From positions 620,001 through 684,000 of the forward strand of contig NZ_JAAUVN010000003.1 of the NCBI RefSeq assembly GCF_012030425.1: 64,000 nt of DNA, read 5' to 3'. The stretch is from Sphingobacterium sp. B16(2022) (GTDB lineage Bacteria; Bacteroidota; Bacteroidia; Sphingobacteriales; Sphingobacteriaceae). The notes beneath the pieces are model-generated. The model was not told where the DNA came from. It was given only the letters and a program-made list of their open reading frames with translations, and made no database searches. Below are positions 19,597 through 30,184 of the stretch, piece by piece (position 1 is the stretch's first letter; each line of letters opens with the position of its first letter). The translations under genes were made by a program, and so were the position numbers.

Positions 19597-20325
19597 TTAA
19601 TCATGGCTTCCCAGCTTTTTTCTTCTGAACCGGTAATATCCCAAAAGGATGCGGTCAAAATAAAGTGCAATCAATAATATGAGTATAGGTAAAAGCAACG
19701 TTTTTCGGTCAAACCATACATATAAAAATGCTCCTATAATTCCACCAAGGAAAAATCCACCAATAATGATTGCCTTGAGTCCAATAGCCCCCCTCAGAAG
19801 TTTCCGCTCATTACTTTTTTTGTAAAAAATCATTTGCGATAATTCTATACCTAGATCAGTAAACAGTCCCGTCAGATGAGTCGTACGTACCACAGAACCT
19901 GATATCTTTGTGACAAGCGCATTCTGCAAACCCATCGCGACCAATAATAAACAAGATAGCCAAACTGAGTAATCATGTAAACAGAAAGTAACAACTGCAA
20001 GAAGAGAAATTTCAATAGCAAGAGGTAATGTGTAAGAAAAATGAACAGTATCTTTAGAAGTCATTTCTAAGGTTGTATTTGCCAGGAAAGCACCAAGGAA
20101 AAATGAAATCACATAGAGTATGCTCAAGAAAGCTAACCCATAGTTATTCCGAAAAAGCTCTTCAGAAAAAAAGGCAAAGTGCCCTGTTACATTTGTCGTC
20201 AATGTCCTAAAAGAAAGAACTCCTACAATATTCACTACACCAGAAACTACGGACAATAATGCTGCCAGCTGCACATTGTGTACAAAATTCCGTCCCTTAT
20301 CTCGATGTCTAAACATGATGATCAA
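19597..20325 (-). CDS. DUF1275 (YoaK-family) membrane protein
   Basis: A 242-aa integral membrane protein with about six hydrophobic segments. The N-terminal part LLSVVSGVVNIVGVLSFRTLTTNVTGHF is interrupted only by typical DUF1275 residues, and LSCLLLVAMGLQNALVTKISGSVVRTTHLTG matches the family's second conserved half (given here as features, not one continuous motif). The molecular function of the family is not established. Met4 (20316) is an alternative start. It is a single gene convergent with the ECF-linked operon and downstream of the hybrid regulator gene on the same strand (160-bp gap). Confidence 0.85.
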   Translation of the reverse strand: MIIMFRHRDKGRNFVHNVQLAALLSVVSGVVNIVGVLSFRTLTTNVTGHFAFFSEELFRNNYGLAFLSILYVISFFLGAFLANTTLEMTSKDTVHFSYTLPLAIEISLLAVVTFCLHDYSVWLSCLLLVAMGLQNALVTKISGSVVRTTHLTGLFTDLGIELSQMIFYKKSNERKLLRGAIGLKAIIIGGFFLGGIIGAFLYVWFDRKTLLLPILILLIALYFDRILLGYYRFRRKKLGSHD

Positions 20326-20486
20326 TCCACATTGTAAAGATACAAAAAATCAATCTCAGCAAAAGAAATGTGATTTATCTTTAAATAGTTACTTAACAGA
20401 CTTACTTCATAACCTACTTAGCTGAATACATAAACTTTTGATGGCCCTTATATTTCCACAGTCAATCTTTCTCATCGGCACAGATC

Positions 20487-23400
20487 TTAATGAGTCAGTA
20501 GTCCATCTAGCGCATAGGATTTCTTTAAATGAGGATAGCGTTTTCGATATTCTGATGGGGTACAACCAAAAAGCTTCGTAAACTGTTGCCTAAAATGCTT
20601 AACATCTCGAAAACCAACTTGATAAGCAGATTCATTTACATTCGCTTTAGTCGTAATTAAAATTTGTGCAGCTCTACGAAGTCGGATGTACCGAATAAAT
20701 TCGTTAGCAGATTTTCCTGATATCGCTTTAATTTGTCTATAGAGATTCGAATGGCTCATCCCCATGGTTTCGGCGAGCACTTTTACCGTAAAATCTTCTT
20801 CCAACAAGTGTGCTTCAACCGCTTGGATCACTTTCTCCAAAAACTCTTTATATTCAACCGGAATTTTGTGGTCATTCGATTGCAACGTTATATGGCTATG
20901 GAAGTATTCATGCAGACGATTCCTATTTTGAATCAGATTATCCACACGTGCCATCAGCATGTCTTTATCAAACGGTTTAGTAATATAATCATCAGCCCCC
21001 CCTTCAATCCCCTTCAACTTTATTTCGGATGAGGAACTTGCCGTCAAAAGAATTAAAGGGATATGACTCCACTGATTACTTTTCTTAATTTTATGACAGA
21101 GATCAATCCCCGAACCTCCCTCCATCATAATATCACTGATGATGATATGCGGTTCTATTTTTTGTAAAATTGCAACAGCCTGCTCCCCATTTTCAGCCTG
21201 CACGACATAAAACCTATCTTGAAACAGTTTATAGATATAATTTCGAATATCAGCATGATCATCCACCAATAGTATGATTTCTCGTTCTATCGAAATTGAT
21301 GTATCTGATCCCTCGAGATAATGACTATTTTTACGGTCGGCCTTTTCTGCCATAACCGGATCGTTTAGCCCCATCGTTTCCCGAGAAGAAAAAGCACTAT
21401 TGGAAACTTCTAAAATATGATCCTCATCATTAAGAATAGCATGCTGTGGCAGGTCAACACAAAAAGTCATGCCTCGATCAGCATTGGGGTAATAGCTGAT
21501 TTCACCCTGATGTATTTCCACAAATTTTTTGACTAAAAATAAGCCTATTCCAAAACCTTCCTTTACCGTATTGGAAGAAGAGAAGTCACGCTGAAACGGT
21601 TTAAAGATATCTTCCTTCAGCAGAGTCGGAGTACCGTTACCCGAATCCGATATTTCAATGCGAATACCTGTGACCGTACTATTCATATGCACGGTCACCA
21701 TACCCCCACCTTGTGTATATTTTAGGGCATTCTGCAATAGATTAAAAAAACAGATTTCCAATTTTTCAAAATCTCCATAACATGGATAAGCCTCGATATC
21801 AGTTTTCAACGTATAGCTTATATTTTGCGAATGTGCGATTTGCCGAAAACACAGAAAAACTTCCTGAACCAAATGCACGATATCCAGAGGAACAAGAGAT
21901 AGTTCATCAAAGTTTCCTTCGGATTTTCTGAAGAGCAATAATTTATCGACCAGATTCAGCAATCTCTTGGAATGACGATATACGTCCTGAAGTTCTTCGT
22001 AATCTGTTACACGATCTTCACTATCCTTCAGCAATTCTTTAATTGGATTTATAATAAGAGTAAGCGGCGTACGTATTTCGTGCACGATATGCGTAAAAAA
22101 TGTGACCTTCTTCTCTGTAAGTTCATTTTCTTTATCACGTTCAAACTCAGCGGCCTTCAATTTCGTTAATAATAAAGCTCGATGTCGTACATACAGAAAA
22201 TAAAGATACAGTGCAGCGACAACACACATTCCATAACCTGTATAAGCCCAGCCTGTACGCCACCATGGAGGCAAGATTTGAATCACAATAGTACGCTCAC
22301 TAGGATTCCACTCACCATTTGCATTCGTCGATTTAATTCTTAGCGTATAAATTCCTTCTTTAAGGTGCGAATAATATGCTGATCGCTGTTTATCCACATA
22401 ATTCCAATCCTTATCCCATCCTTCAAGAAAGTATGCATATTTAATCCGATCTGAAAAACTATAATCTAATGCGGCAAATGAAAAGGACAATACCGCCTGA
22501 TTGTAAGGGATGGTCAATTTGCTAATGGCATTGAGAGGACCTGTGCCATAACGTTTATCAGTACCATACGGATTATTATTAATCTGGAGTTGTGTCAATT
22601 TAAGTGCAGGAAAAACAGTATGGACTAAAAGGTCACGCGACTGAAACAAATTGAATCCCCGAATGCCTCCAAACACCAAATGTCCATCAGACAATTTCAG
22701 CGCGGCATTGTAATTAAATTGATTGCTTTGCAATCCATCAGATGTATAGAAATTTTGGAATGAGCGCACTTTGGTATCAAATTTTGATAGCCCATGATAA
22801 GTCGATATCCACAAATTGCCAAAATCATCATTAAGTGCGTTTAATAAAGTATTACTTGGCAATCCCTCTTTCTCTGTATACGTTTTAGATTGACCCGTCG
22901 CTATATTAAAGTAACGTAGTCCTCCCCCTTCCGTACCTATCCATAAATGATGACGATCAGCCTTCTTGATAAACCGGACAGGTGTGCCCACTGCATATGT
23001 TTTAAAGCGCCTTGTTTTCAGATCCAAGCGGATCAATTCAGACCAAGATCCCATCCAGAGGATATCTTCCTTTTCTTCAAAAAACGTCAGCACATCATAT
23101 ATCGGTAAGTTTAAAGGTTTAAACTGATCTTCCGCTACATCAAAAAGATAGACCACTCCTCCGCCCAAAGTCGATGCCCAGATTCGTTTTCGGCTATCTT
23201 TAAACAAGCGCCAAGCTGCTGCATTTACATATTCGGTTTGGGGATAATAGCAGGTATAGGATTTGATCTGACCGCTAGTCATATCTAATTTAAAAATACC
23301 AGAATCATAAGTCCCGATCCATAATTGATGATGATCATCCTGAATAAGTCCCGTGACAAATGCGCGCTCTGATAATAGTCGGGAAGTATTGGGATATGGT

Positions 23401-24566
23401 ACAAAGACTTTCTGTTTTAAATTCCACTTCAATAAGCCAGAACCATCCGTACCGACCCAAATATGATCATTATCCGCTTGCTCTAGCACAGAAATAAAAT
23501 CTCGGGAACTTACCTTCTTATCCGGTGAATGATGTTTTACCAATTGAAATTTACCCTTCTGCGGATCGATCACATTCACTCCACCGCGTATCGTACCTAG
23601 CCATTTCCGACGCTCATTATCTTCATAAATAGCAACAACAGCATTACCGGTTAGTTGTTTTTCATCAAAACCCGTATTCTTTTCGATTTTTTTGGTATCC
23701 ACATTAATCTTCTGAATGCCATCACCATCGGTACATACCCAAATTTTACGATCCTGACCAAAATATAGATTAACAATCCGCTTATTACTTAAGCCATTTA
23801 CAAAACTGTAGTACTGAAAGGCATTAGTCTGCCAATCATAGTAAGTGACCGACCAACCATTTGAAAACCAGACCCCCCCATCACTAGAAGCAGTCATCAA
23901 TGTTGCGTTAAAATCTCCCTGTACAAGAACTTGAATGCAGTTGTTTTTACGGTCATATATCGCTAATCCCACCCCATGTATCATCAACATTAATCTTCCA
24001 TCGAAAGTTTTACAGATCGAACTTACACTGTACGCTTGATCAATTACTTTTCCTGAAATATATAAAGGGACAGTATGTGCTTTAAGACCTTTTGCGGTGT
24101 TCTTGATCGTCAATAAACCCGCTTTTCCGGAGGTAGCAAAGAGTTGACCATCGTTATCTTTCTCGAGCTGATGGATGGAAAAATCAATAGGTTGCATTTC
24201 CAAATCGCCTTTAACCAGATCTGCCCGAGTAAAATGATTGCGATCCATGTCAAAAACCCCCAATCCGCCTTTGGTTGCAATATAGAGATTACCAGTTTGA
24301 TCTTCAAGAATATCGGTGATGCGATTGTCGGGAAGCGATTTATTCTCTAATGGATTATTTTTAAAGATTTTAAATTCATAGCCATCAAAACGATTGAGGC
24401 CATTGAAAGTTCCAAACCACATAAATCCATCTTTATCTTGATAAATATCGGTCACAAAATCATTGGACAAGCCATGATCGATCCCCAGATATTCGATGGA
24501 TGACTGCGCTCGTATATCAAAACATAGCAATAAAAAAATAAGAAGGCATAATAGATTGTACCTCAT
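20487..24566 (-). CDS. Hybrid two-component system sensor/response regulator (HTCS)
   Basis: A 1359-aa one-protein signalling chain. Its domains are: signal peptide (1-20); periplasmic two-component-regulator propeller repeats (about 25-660, repeated forms of GLSNDFVTDIYQDKDGFMWFGT); Y_Y_Y domain (about 690-770); membrane helix (about 775-797); HisKA with phospho-His in HEIRTPLTLI (about 829); HATPase with NLLQNALKY; receiver (about 1100-1215, acidic LLVDDHADI, phospho-Asp in IISDIMMEGG, Lys in ITKPFDKD); and AraC-type HTH (about 1260-1345). Such proteins sense an oligosaccharide or other nutrient in the periplasm and activate the neighbouring Sus-like operon. The divergent operon 24901-33906 is the obvious target. 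All catalytic residues appear present. Confidence 0.95.
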   Translation of the reverse strand: MRYNLLCLLIFLLLCFDIRAQSSIEYLGIDHGLSNDFVTDIYQDKDGFMWFGTFNGLNRFDGYEFKIFKNNPLENKSLPDNRITDILEDQTGNLYIATKGGLGVFDMDRNHFTRADLVKGDLEMQPIDFSIHQLEKDNDGQLFATSGKAGLLTIKNTAKGLKAHTVPLYISGKVIDQAYSVSSICKTFDGRLMLMIHGVGLAIYDRKNNCIQVLVQGDFNATLMTASSDGGVWFSNGWSVTYYDWQTNAFQYYSFVNGLSNKRIVNLYFGQDRKIWVCTDGDGIQKINVDTKKIEKNTGFDEKQLTGNAVVAIYEDNERRKWLGTIRGGVNVIDPQKGKFQLVKHHSPDKKVSSRDFISVLEQADNDHIWVGTDGSGLLKWNLKQKVFVPYPNTSRLLSERAFVTGLIQDDHHQLWIGTYDSGIFKLDMTSGQIKSYTCYYPQTEYVNAAAWRLFKDSRKRIWASTLGGGVVYLFDVAEDQFKPLNLPIYDVLTFFEEKEDILWMGSWSELIRLDLKTRRFKTYAVGTPVRFIKKADRHHLWIGTEGGGLRYFNIATGQSKTYTEKEGLPSNTLLNALNDDFGNLWISTYHGLSKFDTKVRSFQNFYTSDGLQSNQFNYNAALKLSDGHLVFGGIRGFNLFQSRDLLVHTVFPALKLTQLQINNNPYGTDKRYGTGPLNAISKLTIPYNQAVLSFSFAALDYSFSDRIKYAYFLEGWDKDWNYVDKQRSAYYSHLKEGIYTLRIKSTNANGEWNPSERTIVIQILPPWWRTGWAYTGYGMCVVAALYLYFLYVRHRALLLTKLKAAEFERDKENELTEKKVTFFTHIVHEIRTPLTLIINPIKELLKDSEDRVTDYEELQDVYRHSKRLLNLVDKLLLFRKSEGNFDELSLVPLDIVHLVQEVFLCFRQIAHSQNISYTLKTDIEAYPCYGDFEKLEICFFNLLQNALKYTQGGGMVTVHMNSTVTGIRIEISDSGNGTPTLLKEDIFKPFQRDFSSSNTVKEGFGIGLFLVKKFVEIHQGEISYYPNADRGMTFCVDLPQHAILNDEDHILEVSNSAFSSRETMGLNDPVMAEKADRKNSHYLEGSDTSISIEREIILLVDDHADIRNYIYKLFQDRFYVVQAENGEQAVAILQKIEPHIIISDIMMEGGSGIDLCHKIKKSNQWSHIPLILLTASSSSEIKLKGIEGGADDYITKPFDKDMLMARVDNLIQNRNRLHEYFHSHITLQSNDHKIPVEYKEFLEKVIQAVEAHLLEEDFTVKVLAETMGMSHSNLYRQIKAISGKSANEFIRYIRLRRAAQILITTKANVNESAYQVGFRDVKHFRQQFTKLFGCTPSEYRKRYPHLKKSYALDGLLTH

Positions 24567-24900
24567 AATTATTGGCGTAAATGATTGGTTTGTATAGCTA
24601 TAAATCTATGTAAAAAGCAGACTTTTTACAAGTGTTAAATTAACATTTAATAATTGTAAAACCAATTTTGCCTGTGTTTTAAAGAAATAGGTCTCCCTTG
24701 TCTTCTAAACAGCTAAAAAAAACCATTTAGCACGAAATATTGAGGTAGAGAAAATCTTCACATTAAAATCTCAACACTCCAATTATGCTGATTTTCCCCC
24801 TTATTTTTGACCAAATCCCCCCCAATTTAATCAAAAGATAGTTGCGATAATTGTACATCGAGTAAAAATACTCACCAATTTATAACCAAACTAATTATTA
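24567..24900. promoter_or_regulatory. Divergent control region of HTCS and its SusC operon
   Basis: A 334-bp AT-rich gap holding the promoter of the hybrid regulator (leftward) and of the SusC operon (rightward). I found no clean TAnnTTTG -7 box; TAATTGTA (24849-24860 region) is a weak candidate for the rightward promoter. The binding site of the AraC domain is expected here but cannot be named from the sequence. No gene seen. Confidence 0.3.
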
Positions 24901-27900
24901 ATGAAAAGAGGTAAAGTGCTTAAAAAGCGTCTTGGAATTTGGATATTTCTAATGACGTTAAGCTGCTATGTTGCCACAGCTCAACAAGTCCGTGTGACGG
25001 GAAAGGTCTCGGGTAGTGGCACCCCAATACAAGGGGTTACTGTAGGAGTTCTAGGTAGCGAATCAAAAATACTGACAGATGCACAGGGGATGTATGCTAT
25101 AAGTGCCAGTAAAACCGCAACCTTGGTTTTTACAAGTGTAGGCTATACACGTCAAGAAATAGCATTAGCAGAAAAAAAAGTTGAATCCAATAATACCATC
25201 TTACTGGATGTCATACTTCAGATGAATGAGAATGTGATAGAAGATGTAGTTGTCACCGGTTTTGGGCAACGCGAAAAAAGAACATCCGTTGTGGGTTCAG
25301 TAACGACGATTAACCCAAAAGAATTAAAAGGGCCAACGAGTAATCTGACGACCATGCTAGCAGGACGTGTAGCTGGTATGATTGCATTTCAGCGCAGTGG
25401 AGAACCCGGATCTGATAATGCCAATTTTTTTATCAGAGGGCTGGGTACATTTGGTACCGGTAAACAAGATCCGCTGATCTTGATAGATAATGTCGAATCA
25501 TCCCCAACCGATATGGCACGTTTACAACCGGACGACATTGCCAGCTTTTCAGTCCTACGTGATGCCAATGCCGCCGCGATGTATGGCGCGCGCGGTGCGA
25601 ATGGTGTCGTACTGATCACCACAAAACTAGGCTCCGAAGGAAAAACAAAATTTGAATTTCGTTCAGAAAACAACATTTCCACCAACACCAGAAATTTTCA
25701 GTTTGCCGATAACATTCGGTATATGGAAATGGCCAATGAAGCTTATCTGACACGACCTGCAGATGCTTCGAGCGGCCAGGGATTGCCCTATTGGCAAAGT
25801 AAAATCGATCATACCCGCGCTGGAGATAACCCGCTATTTTATCCTAATAATAATTGGATTGATCAGCTGATCAAAGATTATACCCTCAATCAGCGAAACA
25901 ATTTAAATATTTCAGGAGGCGGTGCCAAAGCAAGGTATTACTTAGCAGGAACTTACAATATCGACAACGGAATTCTGAAGGTTGATGGCATCAACAATTT
26001 CAATAACAACATTAAATTGAAAAATTATTCAGTCCGTTCCAATGTCGACATCAACTTTACTCCGAGTACTACAGGAATTGTACGGGTCTACGCCCAATTT
26101 GATGATTATAATGGCCCTATAGGTGGTTTGGACGAGAATAACAACCGTATCAATGGTGGTGCCGTCACCTTTAGACGTGCAATATGGTCAAACCCCGTGA
26201 TGTTTCCAGCGCTATATCCATCTTCGTATATGCCTTACATGAACCATCCCCTATTTGGCAATGCACTAAATCGAAACGGAGGTCTGTTTGTGAATCCTTA
26301 TGCCGAAATGGTACGTGGCTATCAGGAATTCAACACCTCGACCATTATGCCACAGATTGAATTACGTCAAGACTTAAGTGCTATCGTACCGGGTCTGAAC
26401 TTAACGGCTATGACCTACTTAAAACGATACGCTTATTTTGAAGTGAGCAGAAGGTACAATCCATTTTATTACTCGGCATCATCAAATGCTGATGGCGACC
26501 TGACACTGCGTGTCATGAACGACGGCTCTCAAGGTTCAATAGGCCCTGTTGGAACAGAATATCTCGATTACTCGGAATCTGACAAAGAGGTCAATTCCAT
26601 GTTTTATGCGCATGCTATTGCCAATTACAACCGCGGATTTGGCAAGCATAATGTCGGAGCCACCCTAATTGGATTGCTTCAAAATTCATTAAGTGGCAAT
26701 GCCGGATCGCTACAACTGTCTTTACCAGCGCGTAATATCGGTCTTTCTGGTAGATTTACCTACAATTTTGATGATCGTTATATTGCCGAATTTAATTTCG
26801 GTTATAATGGATCCGAGCGATTTGCAAAAGCAAGACGCATGGGTTTCTTCCCTTCCTTTGGTCTATCTTATAATATTTCAAACGAGTCGTTCTTTGAGCC
26901 ACTCCGTGACGTGGTCAATAAATTCAAACTACGTGCTACGCATGGATACTCCGGAAATGATCAGATCGGTAGAGCACAGGATCGTTTCTTCTATCTTTCA
27001 GAAGTTAACATGAATGCCGGTGAAATTTCTTTCGGAGAACTGGGGGGCTATAACAGACCTACTATTGCGATCAACCGATATGCCAATGAAGCCATCACAT
27101 GGGAAAGATCTCGCCAGACCAACTTCGGGATGGATCTGAGTCTATTTAATGCAATTGAATTAAATATTGACATTTATAAACAAATCCGCAGCAATATACT
27201 CACAAATCGGTCTTATATCCCTAGCACAATGGGCCTAAGAGCCCCTATCGTGGCAAATACTAATAAAGCAGAAAGCAAAGGTATGGATCTGACATTGAGC
27301 TATAATAAAAACTTTATGAACGGTTGGTATCTTCAGGGAAGAAGCACATTAACCTATGCCGTCAGTAAACGCTTGATCGTTGATGAACCGGCTTATCAAG
27401 AGCCTGGACGCTATACCGTCGGAACCTCCGCCTCACAAGAATTCGGATATATAGCTGAAAGACTCTTTGTTGACGATCAGGAAGTATTAAATTCTCCCGT
27501 TCAATTTGGCAAACCTGGTATTGATTATTTAGGGGGTGATATCAAATACAGAGACATCAATGGCGATGGCCAAATTACCGATTTAGATCGTGTAGCCATT
27601 GGCTACCCAACCACACCCGAACTGATTTATGGGTTTGGAGGTACAGTGGGCGGTAAAGGACTCGATTTCAGTTTCTATTTTCAAGGTTCAGCAAGATCTT
27701 CATTCTTTATCAATCCTGAAAACATCTCTCCCTTCTATCTCAACGGAGGTTCTCAAAATGGACTTCTAAGCGTAATCGCTGATAGCTACTGGAGTGAAGA
27801 AAACCGAGATCTATATGCTTTCTGGCCAAGATTAAGTGAAAATATTGTTGCCAACAACAACCAAAGATCCACATGGTGGATGCGTAATGGATCATTCTTA

Positions 27901-28104
27901 AGATTAAAAACTGTTGAAATCGGCTATACTTTCAAAGAAAGTTTAATGAATAGACTTAAAGCAAAAAATCTGCGGATTTATGCCAATGGAATGAATCTAT
28001 TTTCGATCAGTTCCTTTAAAATGTGGGACGTAGAAATGGGTGGACGAGGTATCGGCTATCCGATTCAAGCCACCTATAATATTGGCTTACAGCTTGGTTT
28101 TTAA
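24901..28104 (+). CDS. SusC/RagA-family TonB-linked outer-membrane transporter
   Basis: A 1067-aa transporter without an STN domain. It has a signal peptide (about 1-27, ending ATA), a carboxypeptidase-regulatory-like domain (about 28-105, VTGKVSGSGTPIQGVTVGV), the TonB-box-like EDVVVTGFGQREKRTSVVG, and the plug with SVLRDANAAAMYGARGANG (about 213-232). The barrel closes with YNIGLQLGF. It is the first gene of a five-gene operon divergent from the HTCS regulator, which probably controls it. A 118-bp gap to SusD holds no recognisable gene. Confidence 0.93.
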   Translation: MKRGKVLKKRLGIWIFLMTLSCYVATAQQVRVTGKVSGSGTPIQGVTVGVLGSESKILTDAQGMYAISASKTATLVFTSVGYTRQEIALAEKKVESNNTILLDVILQMNENVIEDVVVTGFGQREKRTSVVGSVTTINPKELKGPTSNLTTMLAGRVAGMIAFQRSGEPGSDNANFFIRGLGTFGTGKQDPLILIDNVESSPTDMARLQPDDIASFSVLRDANAAAMYGARGANGVVLITTKLGSEGKTKFEFRSENNISTNTRNFQFADNIRYMEMANEAYLTRPADASSGQGLPYWQSKIDHTRAGDNPLFYPNNNWIDQLIKDYTLNQRNNLNISGGGAKARYYLAGTYNIDNGILKVDGINNFNNNIKLKNYSVRSNVDINFTPSTTGIVRVYAQFDDYNGPIGGLDENNNRINGGAVTFRRAIWSNPVMFPALYPSSYMPYMNHPLFGNALNRNGGLFVNPYAEMVRGYQEFNTSTIMPQIELRQDLSAIVPGLNLTAMTYLKRYAYFEVSRRYNPFYYSASSNADGDLTLRVMNDGSQGSIGPVGTEYLDYSESDKEVNSMFYAHAIANYNRGFGKHNVGATLIGLLQNSLSGNAGSLQLSLPARNIGLSGRFTYNFDDRYIAEFNFGYNGSERFAKARRMGFFPSFGLSYNISNESFFEPLRDVVNKFKLRATHGYSGNDQIGRAQDRFFYLSEVNMNAGEISFGELGGYNRPTIAINRYANEAITWERSRQTNFGMDLSLFNAIELNIDIYKQIRSNILTNRSYIPSTMGLRAPIVANTNKAESKGMDLTLSYNKNFMNGWYLQGRSTLTYAVSKRLIVDEPAYQEPGRYTVGTSASQEFGYIAERLFVDDQEVLNSPVQFGKPGIDYLGGDIKYRDINGDGQITDLDRVAIGYPTTPELIYGFGGTVGGKGLDFSFYFQGSARSSFFINPENISPFYLNGGSQNGLLSVIADSYWSEENRDLYAFWPRLSENIVANNNQRSTWWMRNGSFLRLKTVEIGYTFKESLMNRLKAKNLRIYANGMNLFSISSFKMWDVEMGGRGIGYPIQATYNIGLQLGF

Positions 28105-28222
28105 ACATTACAAAATGATAAAACGCTCATGAACTGCAGCACAGGATTCCATCATTTGAACCCTGCGCAATCATATCGATTGCAGACAAGCAACTCATGA
28201 TTATTTATAAAAAATTATCCAA

Positions 28223-30151
28223 ATGAAAAATTTAAAGATAAAAAAGATAAAACGCTACCTCATTTATCTATCCGTTAGTACCATCGGTTTTTCCGCATGT
28301 GCAGATTATATTGATGTCGTTCCCGACAATGTCGCGACTATAGACAATGCATTTTCATTGCGTAACGAAGCTGAAAAATTCTTATTTACCTGCTATGCAT
28401 GGCTACCCAACAATGCCGATGCGCAGAGCAATACCGGTTTTTTAGCAGGCGATGAAGTATGGATTCCTGTCGCGCAACGCGAGATCTATCCAGCCAATAA
28501 TTGGCGGATTGCACGCGGAGGACAAAATGTAAATGCCCCATTAGTAGATACCTGGCGCAGCGGCATGTGGACCGCTATCCGTGATTGCAATATCTTTTTA
28601 GAAAATGTTTCTAACACATCGAAAGTACCCGATTTATCCAGTGAAGATCGTTCGAGATGGATTGGAGAAGTCATGTTTTTAAAAGCCTACTACCACTATA
28701 TCTTGATGCGCCAATATGGCCCAATACCCTTGGCACGTACCAATACTCCTTTGGATGCAAACCAGCAAGAAGTTCGGGTAACACAACGACCTGTCGACGA
28801 AGTCGTGAACTACATCGTATCGTTATTAGATTCGGCTTCAAACAGTGCTGTTCCCTTGATCATTCCAGATCAGGCATCTGAATTAGGCCGGGTCACTAAG
28901 CCCATTATTCAAGCGGTAAAAGCAGAAGTTTTGTTAACCGCTGCCAGTCCCTTATTCAATGGTAATTCAGATTTTCAGGCGGTCCGCAACAAGGATGGAG
29001 AACCTCTTTTTAATCCCGTATATGATGCCTCCAAATGGACACGTGCCGCTGAAGCGGCCAAAGCCGCAATTACAGCAGCAGAATCAGCCGGCACCACATT
29101 TTTCCCATTTCGCAAAACGGAATATGGACAATTTAAGATGAGTGATGAAACCGCACAAATATTAGGTATAAACTTAGGTTTCAATGAGCGCTGGTCCTCT
29201 GAGCACATCTGGGCAAATCCTAATTATCAAGCTTGGAATATCCAGCGTGATGCCATGCCATTACTCACCATTGATGCTGTAGTAGGTACTGCAAGACAGC
29301 ATTTAAGTGCCCCGATCAAAATTGCCGAAATGTTTTACACCAAAAATGGCGTACCCATCAATGAAGATAAGACCTTAGACTTTACCAACAGGTTTACCTT
29401 AAGAACAGCTAAGAATGAAGAACGCTTTCATATTAAAGAAGGTTATACGACAGCTCGGTTAAATTATGACCGTGAATCACGATTTTATGCATCATTAGGT
29501 TTTGATGGCGGTATCTGGTTTAAATTTGACACCAAGAGCTTATCCGATGAAGACACCTATTATGTACAGGCAAAACTCAATCAACCTGCAGGAGCAAATA
29601 ATCATGGATGGATCAATGAAACAGGGTATTTCTTAAAAAAACTGGTCAATTGGGAACAGGCTTTTGCCAGCAGTGGCGTGAGTTACAAATCATACCCTTG
29701 GCCAACGATCCGTTTGAGTGATATCTACCTGATGTATGCCGAGGCCTTAAATGAAGCCAATGGACCATCTACAGAAGTCTACACATATCTGGACCGCATC
29801 CGTGAACGTGCAGGATTGGCCGGTATCGTCGAATCCTGGAGTTCATTTTCAACCAATCCCAGCAAACCAAATACGAAAGATGGTCTACGCGAAATCATTC
29901 AGCGTGAACGCATGATCGAATTGGTATTTGAAGGAAAGCGCTATTGGGATCTCCGCCGTTGGAAATTGGCGGTTAATTATTTCAACCAAAATATCACGGG
30001 ATGGAGTGTTAACCAAGAAGTGACCAGTGATTACTACCGCTTACGCACGCTGTATGCACAAACATTCGTTGCACCACGTGATTACTTTTGGCCGATCGCA
30101 CAAGGAGAATTAACCGTAAACCCTTCACTGATGCAAAATTTGGGTTGGTAG
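28223..30151 (+). CDS. SusD/RagB-family outer-membrane lipoprotein
   Basis: A 642-aa lipoprotein with signal peptide ending FSAC (lipidated Cys26), then ADYIDVVPDNVATIDNAF. The conserved SusD elements LSDIYLMYAEALNEA and IIQRERMIELVFEGKRYWDLRRW (quoted in part) are in the C-terminal third. It is the ligand-capture partner of the SusC upstream. It belongs to the group of large SusD proteins that travel with DUF4959/DUF5000 and DUF4998 lipoproteins, which is the gene order seen here. Confidence 0.92.
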   Translation: MKNLKIKKIKRYLIYLSVSTIGFSACADYIDVVPDNVATIDNAFSLRNEAEKFLFTCYAWLPNNADAQSNTGFLAGDEVWIPVAQREIYPANNWRIARGGQNVNAPLVDTWRSGMWTAIRDCNIFLENVSNTSKVPDLSSEDRSRWIGEVMFLKAYYHYILMRQYGPIPLARTNTPLDANQQEVRVTQRPVDEVVNYIVSLLDSASNSAVPLIIPDQASELGRVTKPIIQAVKAEVLLTAASPLFNGNSDFQAVRNKDGEPLFNPVYDASKWTRAAEAAKAAITAAESAGTTFFPFRKTEYGQFKMSDETAQILGINLGFNERWSSEHIWANPNYQAWNIQRDAMPLLTIDAVVGTARQHLSAPIKIAEMFYTKNGVPINEDKTLDFTNRFTLRTAKNEERFHIKEGYTTARLNYDRESRFYASLGFDGGIWFKFDTKSLSDEDTYYVQAKLNQPAGANNHGWINETGYFLKKLVNWEQAFASSGVSYKSYPWPTIRLSDIYLMYAEALNEANGPSTEVYTYLDRIRERAGLAGIVESWSSFSTNPSKPNTKDGLREIIQRERMIELVFEGKRYWDLRRWKLAVNYFNQNITGWSVNQEVTSDYYRLRTLYAQTFVAPRDYFWPIAQGELTVNPSLMQNLGW

Positions 30152-30184
30152 CCCTTATTTCATTATAGATGATACAAGATAATT